From Mesocentrotus franciscanus (taxonomy: Eukaryota; Echinodermata; Echinoidea; Camarodonta; Strongylocentrotidae), in assembly GCA_037976565.1 (NCBI GenBank), contig CP137674.1, positions 30,597,047 to 30,661,046 of the forward strand: 64,000 bases of DNA, given 5' to 3'. The notes beneath the pieces were generated by a model. That model ran no database searches and had not been told where the DNA came from. It worked only from the letters and a program-made list of their open reading frames with translations. Of the stretch, positions 11,891-24,900 are shown in pieces (the first letter of the stretch is position 1; every line of letters begins with the position of its first letter). The position numbers and the translations under genes were made by a program.

Positions 11891-12137
11891 TCAATTTACG
11901 CTACGCTCTACCTGATCGTAAATAGTTTAGCCTTCCCCACCCACTTAGAAAAACGTTCAGCGGGGCCTGCATGTAAAAAGTGGGGTGATGCGGATTTTTT
12001 TTCTGCCCCCCTCCAAAAAAAAAAAAAAAAAAACGTTTTTGCTCATTACGCCACTGCTGGTCACCATAACGTACCAATATTTGGCTCGCATATTTTCAAA
12101 TTTGGGCCCCCCCTAAGAAATCCTGGATCCGCGCCTG

Positions 12138-12145
12138 TGTCCACC
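12138..12145. repeat. Target-site duplication TGTCCACC (right)
   Basis: Identical to 8113-8120. Confidence 0.85.
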
Positions 12146-15100
12146 ATAATTGAGTCCAACTGGATCCAAGTTGGCCAAACTCCCTACGTGGATGGCTCTG
12201 AGTCTTGTGGTTATTATTTTGCACCCATCAATCGTAATACTAGCTGTTCCTCCCATATGTCCCTGGTGGGACGTGATACTACGATTCAAGTCAAAATCTA
12301 AGTTCAAACGTAATGATGTGGAATAAACTCTCTATTCAGTGAAAGCATATGAAAGAAAAAGAGGACGTTAATTAGATATATTTATTTTATTTCTTTGTAG
12401 GTCTCTGCACTCTTTTTGAGGTGCGTATTGCTTAACAGACTGATATACATTAAAGTGGGACTGCACTACTTGTAGCTACTTGCGCCCTCTATATAGCAAA
12501 CAATGCCTAAGCGGTACCCGTTGGTACCCCATGATCCCCTTTTTCTTATGTTAATTGAGAGCTGATTTGATGAGTTACCACCTGCCAGTGACCACGCTGG
12601 GAAGTTTAATCCCTCCTTGCCAAACTAGTGCAGACAGGCTTTAAATGATCATAGAAACAGAGTGACATTTAAATGAAAGACCGTGACCAAAACTGGAAGA
12701 TAATCGCAGCTCCAACGTTTGCTGTTATTAGGATGTTGATTTTTTTTCTCCATAAAAATGCATTGCTTGCTGGTTTTTATCTAGTTCGATAATCTTTATG
12801 TATTCTGATATGATTGTTAGACATAAGCAATAATTAGACATTTGACCTCTCCTTTTCTCTCTCTTCCTTTCTCTTTCTCTCTGCAAACTTTATTATCAGC
12901 GGCAGTCCATGTACATTCACGGTTGTTATTAAGGTTGACACGTAATCCTATACACAAAGAGTCATATATAAGAGACACGGTCTACTCGAAAGTAATTAAA
13001 GGAAACCTCACCCCCCCCCCAAAAAAAAAGCTGAAAGATGAGATGTATTCTTACTTTTTGATGTACAGTATTCTTTGCGAAAATGTACAAGAGGTATATA
13101 AATGAAGATATTCTTAGGCATGATGTGGTGCCTTTAGTGGCAGCCATTAGCTTGATAATGTGACGTCGGTACCAGGCGAACTTGTACATGTATCACGCAT
13201 CAAGCTTTAGTTGTAAAGGCTTTGTGATTCAATACCAAGTCTTTTACTTTTCAATGAGGGAAATTTATAGCTGAGAAGGTAAAAATTATATTTGGTGAAA
13301 AATACATAACATAGGAACCATTCTTACTCATTTATTTCAAAATAATAAATATAGCAGTTGACAAATGTATTTAATTTATGCGAAATTTTCACCCCAGGGG
13401 ATCACCGACCTATTTATGCAATTTGCGTTCTAGTAATTGTAGTACAAAGAATAATAACAGGAGAACGAAATGCTTCATCACCACAAACACCAAGAAGGGA
13501 GGATCCATAAATTTGAATACATTTAGTTGATAAACGACTTGGCATAGAACGTCACGTTATCAGAAAGAAAATGGCGATGCCTATGTCCTGCTGAGAACTT
13601 CATATTATTCTTGCTGTCATACCTCTCTTTTACACTTTGGTGGGGAATCTTTTAGATGAATGACCAAGAATGTAATAAATCTCTCAGAATAACTAAAGTT
13701 ATTTATTGGGGTTAGGGTTCCTTTAAGATAAATTTACCATACACATGCTGCAACGCAGTTCCAAATTCCACGATGTGAACCTCCCCGTTAAGGTTGACGA
13801 AACACGCATTATAGTATCTGTTTGGAAATTTCTCCTCACTTGCGTCATCGTGAGATGATAACACTCTGATATCATGATGAATTATGATTATTATTCGGAC
13901 ATCTGTTAATCTTCCATAGGGCAATTAATGCTTGCTTTGAGTTCCATATCTCATTTTCTTCGGATAAGATGGAATAATATTGATATACTATATTGGTGTA
14001 TAAAGGCGAAGAGCCTGCCTCGAAAAATTAACACATCAAGCCCATAAGATTTGACATCTTAAGTTATATATTTAGACCACAAAAAGGCTGTTAACCTGGC
14101 CGTAGCTATAATGTTTTGCCACCGTAGCCAATGAAATAGGCTTGTAACGATCACTCACGTAATCACGTTATCACGTTCTGAGTACTTTCGTAGATACAAT
14201 CGACAATACTGCAATCTACGAACTGAAGGGTTGACAAAAAATATGTATCTTCATGTGAAGTACACTACACTTAATACAAAATTCAATTACTCAAAAAATT
14301 GGAAGTATTCTATATAATACAATCTTGACTGTCGATATTGTAATTTCTTTCTTTCTTAAGTTATCAAATTGTGAAAAACCTATTGCTTTCATAAAAGTAG
14401 CAAAAATATGTTGACGATTCTAGATAGAAACCCACCTATTGACTAATAGGATGAATGGTAAATTGTGCAATGAAAGCACATAACCCGTATAACAAGGACA
14501 TCCCAAGAATGGCATTTTCACGAATAAACCTACTATGGAAATGGCATTGTCACACATAAGCCATGTAAACCAGGTACACCAGCAATTTTGGAGAAGTTCA
14601 TGATTATGATTGGAACCTGGGAAGCAATTGGCAGACACACATATCATTGTTAGTCGCAACGTGTAACACAGGGTGTGAAGTATCCAGCTGACTGAATACT
14701 AGGCCCTGTACTTTGACACAGTCAGCATGCGTAGATTGTCGAATGAGAGTCTGTGTTTACAACTTACAGCAGGCACAATATTCTAACAGGTTCTAAAAGG
14801 ATATTGGGGGCTTCGAGGAACTTGGGGGGGGGGGGGCCTTTGGGTTCTTGTATTAATTTTCTACCCGTGCCTCGCTTAAATTAATTTATAATCAATAATT
14901 TGTGGGGCGGGATTGAGGAAATTAGCCCACTTTATCAAGCCCCTCCCCCCTCCTCCTCTGACATGCTGAAGTACCACAACTGGCATGCAGGCTAGCTGGT
15001 AGCAGCGGAGAGGGAGGGGGTCGGCTTTATCCTAGGTGCTCTCTCAAGGGTGGTGTAGAATCCCAGGGTAGCAGAAGCGTTATCAGCATTTTTTTCTTCT

Positions 15101-18100
15101 AATAATGCATGTATATTTAAGTTATCAGAAGACGATATCGAAATAGATTAATGCAGGGAGGGGATTGTTGACAATGTAAAACACGTTATTATTCCTTAAA
15201 ATATTGATACAAATTTTAATTGATATTTCTAATACTAATTTGTCTTAACCATGTCTTAACAAACTTCCATGTCCTCGTAGAGGTATCCAAGTTGAATACA
15301 TTTTAGATAATTATTTTATTCTCTGTTCCGTATGATCTATCGTGGACAAATCCCCGCTGTTAATAAACACAGAGACGATATTCCGTATTAATTATATATA
15401 TCCCTGGTTTATTATAACTGTACAATAAGCATGTGCCTGTGTGAGGATCATGTTTTGTTTTGCACAAAGTGACTGTACAACATATTGTAGATCCTTACTT
15501 GTTTCGTTCTTTCTGAATTTTGTTTTTCTTCCATAGGGATGGAAACCCGGGGGAGCACGCTCATAAACAAGTGCTACCCACCCGTGTCCACCAACCTCAG
15601 AAATGGACCCTAATGGCGTACTATGGATTTTTTCATGATGCAAATTATATTTGTTTTTAATGTAATCGGTCCCATATCCGATTCCATTGCAGAATAACTT
15701 CCGACAAATGTATAGGTTACTTTTAACGCAATAATGGCTCAAGTTGTGAGGTTTGGTTACCTTTTTAACATTAAAATGATTAATGTTTGATTTTTCATAA
15801 AATCACTTTCTTTCTCCAGTCAAGAACGCAGGACGGGTACCGGTATTTGTACTTGAGGTCTCCCGGATGAACACTTCCCGGCACGTGTTTGAAGCTTACT
15901 TCTTTGGAGTGATTCGTGTGACCCAGGAAGAACTTCCTGTTTTCTCTCCCTCTCCCTTCCTCATCTCTTTCCTACTCTTACTCCTTTCTTTATTTTCCCT
16001 ATCCCCTCCCCTCTCTTTCGCTCTTCTTATTTTTCGCTTCTCTATTCTCCATTTCCCTCTCTCTTTTCTCTCTCTCATCTCTGTCTCTCTATCTAGCTTA
16101 TCTGTACTTCACCTTTCTCTTAGACTTTTAGGAACATTAATCAAGTCCTATTTTGTTCATCTCTCATTTCATTTATTTTACAAATCTTAATATTCACCAG
16201 GGTGTAAGCCGAAACGATTTTCCTTGACATTATATTCATTCCAAAGATTCTCAATTTCAATTACATCGGTTTACAATATCACCATAATAATACCAGAAAG
16301 AAAAAGATCCGAAATATAAGTTGATACATGTAGCTCGCAATTCCATAAACGATGCTTCCAGTAAAACAAATGAGTAGTGACCTCCAAGTTTGGGAATAAT
16401 GTTTTCAGGACATTATTTATTTATTTTTCTTCAAATTGTCAACAATGATTTTTTTCTGCTTTTTATATTCTTCTCTATTATTGTTATAATATACATGGGC
16501 GAAAATGTTGTCGAAAAGTTGAAGAATTGCCAAAATAAAACAAATAAATGTTTTGAAATCTCTCAAGGTATTGCTAACCGAAGGATTTTAAAGTTTATTT
16601 TCCTCTTTAAAATCTCTGGCATCAAACGCAATATAGTCACATAATACAAATTGTGCAGAAATGTTTGCATTTTTTATTCATCCATCTGGTATATGTTAGG
16701 GTCTAAATCAAAAGTTAATGAGCCAAACCACAAAATGTGGAATGATTGTTACAAAAGGATTAGTACATGTATCAAATTGTTAAATTGTTAGTGCAGAACG
16801 AATTTCGAAAACCTAATACAGTGTTAACACAATTATATTCTCTACTACTAATACATTCCATAGTTTCAGTACGTGATTAAATAATTAATCGTTCGTAAAT
16901 TTCAGCCAAATGAGAACATCTTAGAATCTTAAATTTGATTTCATTGAACTACATTACAATCTTATCAACAAAGACATTCATGAACTACGTTTTGAAAAGT
17001 AACTGACGGAAAAACAGAATGTACTCTCAATTTGAAAATGACGCATTTTTCGAATCATTACGTGATTCAAACGAAAAATGACCAAACCATGAGTAAATAA
17101 GAAAGTCACGAGCACCAATATATACACTTAGCATGAAGTTTACATAATCATAAATTTAACTCAACTTAATGCGTGTTATACTCTCGAGATAAGTAATTTC
17201 CGTTCTATGGACAATTGCATCTTACATGTTTGGTCATTACAGCTACATAATATACTCAGCAAAAAAGGAATGTGGACACTATTCATAGTTAAGATTTTTT
17301 GATAAATATTTCATGTAAGCTTACCTTTCATATATCAAAATAAACATATATTCATAACTCTCTTTTAGATGATATACAATCGGAATTTGCCATTTATACA
17401 TGAGTGAGCATATCCATTTACCAATAAAGGAGTCTCTAAAAGAAAATTGCAAAAATGAGGCATCTGGCCATTCAAATGTTCATGAGCATTGGAGGTATCC
17501 TATGACTTGTCCACGATCTTGGGGGATAATGAGGCATAGCTGAGACTCTAGTTGAGATCCAGAGCTCAATCCTCCTCTCTAATCAAAAATGTCTTAGAGA
17601 TGCACATGTTCATTAACATTTGAATAGCTACTTGCTCTATTTTTGCAATTTTCTTAATCAGACCTTCTAACAGTTCAATAAATGTGCTTGATATTCATTG
17701 ATGTTGGTAGAGTATTATTTTGTATTTAATTGTATTTTTATATATATATATTTTGTTAACGGTTTATTTTGAAAATTTTGAACAAAAGTGAGTGCACTTT
17801 TTTATATATATATTTTTTTAGTATAGATTTATCATATGAGTCAACATGCTGTCGATCTGCCCTTTATACATACAGTCACTACGTACAAATGTGCACGTAC
17901 GTAAAAATATAAATTTCTATATTATTATACTCGCATATATCAATTGTTATAGCACAATAACAATAACATGTATGTACATACACATTGCAAATCCATTTGC
18001 ATATACATCAAATCCACAGTTTTATTTACGTTTAGATTTTTTTATTATATTAAGCTAGAAAAGTTTCAGAGAGTACTGACTCGGGTGATATCTTTTGGAA

Positions 18101-18924
18101 TGTCTAGAAAGTGTTTAAAAGTTTTGAGTCTAACACACAAATTCATGTATTAATATTATTGAAATACAATTTTTTTTACCAATGGCCCATAAAATTCGTG
18201 CAAAATATGTTTTCTTTAAACTTTCAGTTATCAGTACATGTTCCGAAGTACGTCAGTGATGAAAAAAGACGACTAAATCTGAAATATGATACATGTAAGG
18301 ACATTTTTCAGATGCATAGACTTTTAGTATTGCATAGAATAAACAGACAAAAAAGAGGACAATAGAAGTGTCCTCCAGAAGGCACAGAAGTAAAAATCTA
18401 GACACATACATACTATTACATAATATTGATGCACTGATATATTGCAATTTGTAATTACCTTCAACAGAGTATATGATTTTGTTTAATGGTACGATGTGTT
18501 TGAATGCCTATTAAGTTCGAACATAAAATAACCTTTTTAGATTATTGGTAAACCTGTAGAACTAGGAAAAGGATCATTTTCTTCAGTGCATTCATGTGTC
18601 ATCGTCTTTTCTTTTTTGAAAGTGATGAGTTAACACGTAAAGGCTAATATTCAGAAATATATATATATATATATATACCCATTGTTTTTTTTTTAAAGAA
18701 TGGTTGTCCTTGAGTACGTGAAATTGAAAGCAGAAAGACAACGTTTCATTATTACTCTTTGACCAAGTGTAGAACAAGTGTTTTTTCCTCCTATTGCACA
18801 TTTTAACTAAAATGTACAGGTCATAGTTGTATTTGTTATGATGGCACACATGTTTTGGCAAGAAAATCTTGATATCACACAAATGCAATACATGATAACA
18901 TCAAACCCTGCGCTAAAGGGACTC
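12146..18924. other. Intergenic stretch, no gene recognised
   Basis: AT-rich sequence downstream of the RPTP gene. It contains CT-rich tracts (12842-12890, 15940-16095), a poly-G/C patch (14826-14840) and a probable Tc1/mariner relic near 17251-17826. No coding frame has a family resemblance. Confidence 0.6.
17251..17826. mobile_element. Probable Tc1/mariner-like relic
   Basis: The left end TATACTCAGCAAAAAAGG resembles known Tc1/mariner termini. Internal inverted arms are clear: 17445-17500 (GAAAATTGCAAAAATGAGGC and ATTCAAATGTTCATGA) against 17600-17665. The right end (near TTTTTTTAGTATA) is only a guess. Confidence 0.45.
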
Positions 18925-18930
18925 TTTATT
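18925..18930 (-). terminator. Probable polyadenylation signal AATAAA of the RPTP gene
   Basis: The first AATAAA on the minus strand after the stop codon, about 230 nt downstream, implying a 3' UTR of about 250 nt. Confidence 0.6.
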
Positions 18931-21900
18931 CATACTAAGAAGGTTAGTCTATTCTCATATAAACATGAGTAAAGTAATCAATACAAAATACAAATTTGCA
19001 GCACATTCAAATACAATAGTGCTCTTTAAATTTCAAATCAAGAACATTAACATTTCGACTCATTCGAAAATATGAAGGCTAAAATGACAAGACAGATCCG
19101 CTTTGACATCCAACACTTTTCATAACTGGATAAGATTGCTGACTAACAAGAACCATCCTATGTTCGGTAGTTTTCGTAGATGTCATAAGAATCCAGATAC
19201 AGTCTGAGAACAGAGTGGATGAACTCATATTGGGCCTGGAATTTAAAAAAAAAACATTAAAAAAAGTAATTTCCGAACCTCAAGCTTCTTTTGAACATAT
19301 AAAAGCATAAAAAACTTAGTTTTTCTTCTTGAAATGCAAAACAGCAGAAAGCCTATTGAAGTTTAACATCTTTATTAGAAAACTGGTAACCCCAAAATAT
19401 TGATATGATCCGGCTGGCGTCTTATGAAATGGAGATTCGAATTTAAATTGACCAATCACACTTGGACTTGATAAACGGTGACTCAAAAATAATTGTGCTT
19501 GGCTGTATATTGATTTAAATATGATTTCTAAATAGATAATGGCCCGTCTTATCATATGAAGATATGAAACTATAAGAGATCAATTGCATAAATCGTGTTG
19601 TAAATTCAAGCTATAAGTAAACTTTGACATAATATACATTCTATATAATTATATATCCCTAATATTTATATATGCATTGTGAATAGCAGGCTGGCTTTAC
19701 ACGTTCGCAGACTTTCGAAAAATAAACTCAATGGCAATTTCAGTATTATTGTGTATATCCGATATAAATCATGTTCAGATTACGTAATGCGTAGTTGTCA
19801 TGCTCCTCATTTCATTGAGTGATTGAAAAGGCTACTGGAATTGCCCCAGGTTGATTCTTCAAACGTCTTTTCGATCGTGTCGCCTATACCATGGCTACAA
19901 GCTGGACAGAGTGGTACAGTGAAATGGCTCACTCGCCAAACATTTACTATCGGGAAGATGATACAGGGGAGGGATTAAAAAGGGTAACCAGTCTCTTACC
20001 AGTGATGCCACTGCTCCTTGTCTAATTGCCCTCACTCTCTTACAAGCCTGGAAGACATCTACCAGTTTCTCTACGTTTAGTCTCTCTAGCACCGATGATA
20101 GAGAACAGAATGTTCCTGTAGCTCCTTCACCATCCCTACAGGAAATTTACAGACACAATCGTCAAGATATAATCATTGTCATAGAATATATGTATAATAC
20201 ATTCATCAAGATCTAATCATTGCAGGGAACATCTATTCATCACAAGGTAATAAGATGATAAAGTACATGTATTATACCACATGAAAAAGAAAAATAGTTA
20301 TTAGCTTATATTTCTCTCTCTCTCTCTCTCTCTCGCTTTCTCTCTCTCTCTCTCTGTCTGTCTACCATCTCCTCTCTCCCTATCTTTCTTTTTGTTGGTC
20401 TAATTCTTTCCTGCACTGTATAACAACGTTTTAAACGTATAACTTGCCTTGTGACTTCCCTACTTACATAAAGAACGTCTTGTACTTACTTGCAATGAAC
20501 CATGATTGGTGCATCTTTAGCATTGGCATCACTCCATACCATAGCCCTGCGATGAAGCTCAATGAAAGAGTTGGCCGAGGTACATATCTCAGATGTTATG
20601 GGCCATGTGGTGAGCTGCAGTTGGTACACGGTCTGAACCCGAGACTATAATGGGTGAATAGGAAAGTGAATTCACTTTGTGTTACAAGTATATGTATATT
20701 CATTACAACACATATGTTACATCTACATTTTAAACGAGACATTTTTAGATTTAATGAAGCTGAATAATTACCTTGGTATAGGTAGAAAAAACAACTCACG
20801 TTAAGCCCCCACCACACCAAACTAGTTCTCACTACGTTGTGGAACCGTCCTTGAAAATCGTAAAACGGGTCGTGGTCGGGGCAGAATGTGTAAATAATGT
20901 CTATTTTACGATCCTAGTTCGTTCATAAACAGTCCTCAATACGTCCATCTCGTCTGTACCCCGTTTACGGTCAGTTCATATCAAGTTCAGATCGGGTAAG
21001 TTTGCCATTTTCAGGCAGTCCAAGCCAGTCCGTAGTCAATTTAAATTTATTATCAACTAGTTCTACCTCGTTCCCAATACCTCCAAACCCATTTTAACTT
21101 GTTCGCCACTTGTTCTAACTAGTTTTTTTTACCCGACCACCCCGTTCAGTGACAGTTCAACTCGCCCCCATCTCGTTCTTAGTGCGTTCGAACGCGCTCC
21201 TAGAGCGTGTGCAATCCCGTCGATCCTGGCTCGGGGGCTATACAAACCCAGCGCGTTCTCGCCATTCCTTTTTCCCGCTCAACTTAAACGCTTCAAGCTT
21301 TGCAGATCAAGACATTCAAGTGAAGCACCCATCTCAACAAACTAGTTCTCACTACGTTCTGGAAAATGTTACCAAACGGGCTCAAACTGTGTGCGAACGG
21401 AGTGAACGTAGAAGCAACTGTTCTTGTTAAGAACTTCATGGACGGGCTCGGACTAGCTTGGACGGGAAGGGTGCTCTAGAACTTTGAGCCTGTTCAAAAT
21501 TTTCCCCGTCCTGCAATTAGACGGATTGACAACGTACTTAAAACGAGATGGACGTATTACGAACGGAATTGCCGTACTTCGATCCTACTAGGAACGTGTT
21601 ACAACGTGACGTGGTCGAGCATCAATTAGCAAGAACGCGCTGGGTTTTTATAGCCCTCGAGCCAGGACGGAATTGCACACGCACGAAGGAGCGCGTTCGA
21701 ACGCACTAAGAACGAGATGAGGACGAGCTGAACTGTCTCTGAACGGGGTGGTTGGGTTATAAACTAGTCAGAACAAGTTGTGAACTAGTAAGAATGGTTT
21801 GGACGTATTGGAAAAGAGGTATATAGTTAATAACGGGTTTAAACTGACTACGGACGGGCTTGGACTGCTTGGAAATGGTAAATTTTCCCGATCTGAACTT

Positions 21901-24900
21901 GATATAAACTGACTGTGGATGGGGTACAAACGAGTTGGACGTATTGTGGACTGTTTATGAACGAACTAGGATGGTATTATAGACATAAGTCCAGTTCGAG
22001 CCCGTCCATGAAGTCCTTAAACAGATCGTAAACAGTTGCTACTACGTTCAACGCCGTTCGCACACAGTTTGAGCCCGTTTGGCAACATTTTCGAGAGCGT
22101 AGTGAGAACTACTTAGGTGTGATGGGGGCTTAGTAAAGAATTATTCTGATGATCCATCTGTTCACAGTGAATCATAAGTAATGTTATAATATCATTCACT
22201 GTCATATGCCTGCACTGACACCATTGTGACTGTCAATTTGGGTTACTAAGCATAATTTTCTCTTCTTTTTTTAAATATTTTTTTAGAGAGATTTTTTGTT
22301 AAAAAACCTTTACAAGTCAGTACGGAGACGATATGCTCAGGCAACATTTAACATGAACTCGGTAACATTGCCTCAGATTCTGAAACAAAATCCTGGATTT
22401 AGCTCATGCTGCAATCATAGTTATAAACCTTTAGGTCAGTCAGGAATCACATGACTTTTACAAGCCGATCGCATGTCTGATTATCAAGATATTTATGATT
22501 GGAAATCGAAATTTCATTTTTCGTTTTCCTAACGATTTTTATAACACTACAGTCTATTGGGAAAATGAGTATGGTAAAACCGGTCACTCAAAGATGTTTA
22601 CTTTTTTAAGGCACTTCATGATCATTTTGAAGCGCAATTTTTTTAGGGCTTCAATGTTACACCATATCACAGGCACTGATTACACGTAGGGCCATGTATG
22701 TCAAGCATTGTTAAACGATGCCTTTAATGATCATATGGGTTTGGTTTTGGTTGCGATTGGATTTAAAGTCAGACAAGGCGTTAAAGTATTATGAATAATA
22801 CTTTATTGCAACCAAAAATATGATTTTAAATACAAATAAAAAAATACAAAAAGATACATAACAGTGGTTGAACTAATTTACATAATGGAACTGGAGAATC
22901 CGATACATAACTATACAATCGTATATGAATAACAATGTGGTTGCCACTATTAAACTACTACACAGTATCAAATAAATCGAATTAAGCTCATGTCTTGAGT
23001 GAAGCTTTGCGTAATGATTGTGTTTAATATCAGATGTAGTAGGTAAGGCAGGCATGTCTACAACTTGAGGAGCTCATAATGAAATTGATAATAATATTGG
23101 ATTAAAAAAAGTAAGTTCTAGTGTTGGGTCCACAGCTGAAGTAAGGAATTAGAAAGTGTACCCTAATAAATTGACCACTGAACAATTCTCACCAGACCAG
23201 ACTTCGTCCAATCATACGAGCTACGTACCTTGGACGTAGTGCTTTTGAGTTCCATAGTCCTACATGATATTTCCTCATAGTGCTCCTCATTGATGAGTGT
23301 GATGGTGAAAGGACCAAACGTGACTTCACTCTCAGATTCATCCGGCCAGTACTCGGCCATTGACTATTGAAGGAAAATAGAAACATGACAAATCTAAAGC
23401 TAGTACACCGAATTGAAATAATAGGCCTACCGGTGAAAAAAAAATCCTACCCATACGTGTTCATATCATTTAAAGAATATGACACAGATCTCTATATAGC
23501 ATGGCTAACCATTAAACATATATTCTGTAGATAATGGGGATGAATCTTAACTTTATGGACGTGTCATACAATGAGAAAACAAGATATTAATAAAAATGAA
23601 CCATTCAAGTATAACTTCAACATGTTTAATAAGAAGCTTCCTTTCCTTCTGTTAAATACCTATTCTCCATCCTACCGTTAGAAAAATCTCTGAAAATGTC
23701 ATTCCGTAACTTTAACAAATGTCCACTATCATTCTTTCATGAGGATAAAGATGTATTAAATGAATTATCTTGAGTCTGGGAGAATAGATACCTGATCCTC
23801 TGAGGCTAAGCCATTAAGCATGATGATGGTGCAAATCTTGTAGTCAAAGACCAGTCTCCAGAAGTCTCCCACGGTGTTTGGGAGAGGTGTCTGAGTACCA
23901 AGGAACATGTCCTTCTTGGTGTATCCCTATGAGAGAGAAAAAAGTATAATCATTATTATTATTTATTTATAAGTATTTGGCAGCACGTTTGCCTGGAAGC
24001 GGAAAAGCGAAATGTTCACTCTACCTCCCCTGGCCCCCGGTCTCGCCTTCCGTGATACCATAGTGAAAGTGAGACAATAATGAAAACTTTAGTACTATTG
24101 AACATCTTCAATTTAAAAAAGCGGGAGTGAATTGTGTATCAACCCTTCCTAAAAATAGTTCAAGAGAAAACCATACAGGAGAGTATCATTTATCCCATGT
24201 AATTCGTTTGATAAATACATCTATATTTCACTCCGTGTATACTTCTTGGTTATGTAATTTACTCAAAAATAGTCCCTGATTTAGAGTGGACACCATGCAT
24301 TCTATTAAAGGAATTAGAGCCCTGAAAATGGCGGACCCTAAACATGTTAAACGGTATATTTAAGGTATAGGAATATCAACCAGAGCAAAACTTGCTCTTA
24401 TGTGACAGAAATAGATTCAAAATTTTAGTACTTGCAATATGCACTTAGCCTGCATCAATCTGTTACAATGGTTTGGAAATCAATAGTCTAAAATTAATGT
24501 TCCAGAAATAAAGGGAAATTCATGTATTGATCTTTAGTTACCATCGCGGTATCTGCTTTCCTAGTGATTAAATACAGTATCTATCGAATGATAATTAACG
24601 TGATCTTTTAGAGAAGCGTATTTAATTTTCTTGAAAAATGGTTTGTGTAGTCTACCGAGAGCCCTTGCTGAAATCTTAGATACCAGACTTTTGATACTTG
24701 TAGTGAAACACGTGAACTTACAGGTAGGAAAGAGGCATTGATGTAGTTGGTTCCATTCTCCACCTCTGTGATTAGGTATGGCCTAGATTTGTCCGCTAAT
24801 AGGAGACACAAGACAACAGAGTATAAAGTAAGTCGCACAACGGAGGAAAACAATGAGAAGATACTCAGTGAAAAAGAAACAGTAGTGATAGTGAGTCTCT

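Larger units (their letters stand above)
8121..12137. mobile_element. hAT-like non-autonomous element, 4.0 kb, with 8-bp target duplication
   Basis: It begins CAGGCGCGGATCCAGG and ends CCTGGATCCGCGCCTG, a 16-bp terminal inverted repeat. It is flanked on both sides by TGTCCACC (8113-8120 and 12138-12145), the 8-bp target duplication typical of hAT transposition. No transposase is seen. The inside holds purine-rich repeats, a nested mariner-type element (9049-10559) and a tandem array (about 10605-11890). The segment just before and after the nested insertion matches the second copy at 61348-62223. Confidence 0.85.

Noticed and set aside
11714..12301. 195-codon plus-strand frame
   Set aside because: It crosses the hAT tandem array, a poly-A tract and the element's right end. 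It is repeat-derived, not a gene.
15392..15742. 116-codon minus-strand frame
   Set aside because: No recognisable domain, no convincing splice or start context, and no neighbouring exons. It could be a repeat fragment; evidence is insufficient to call a gene.
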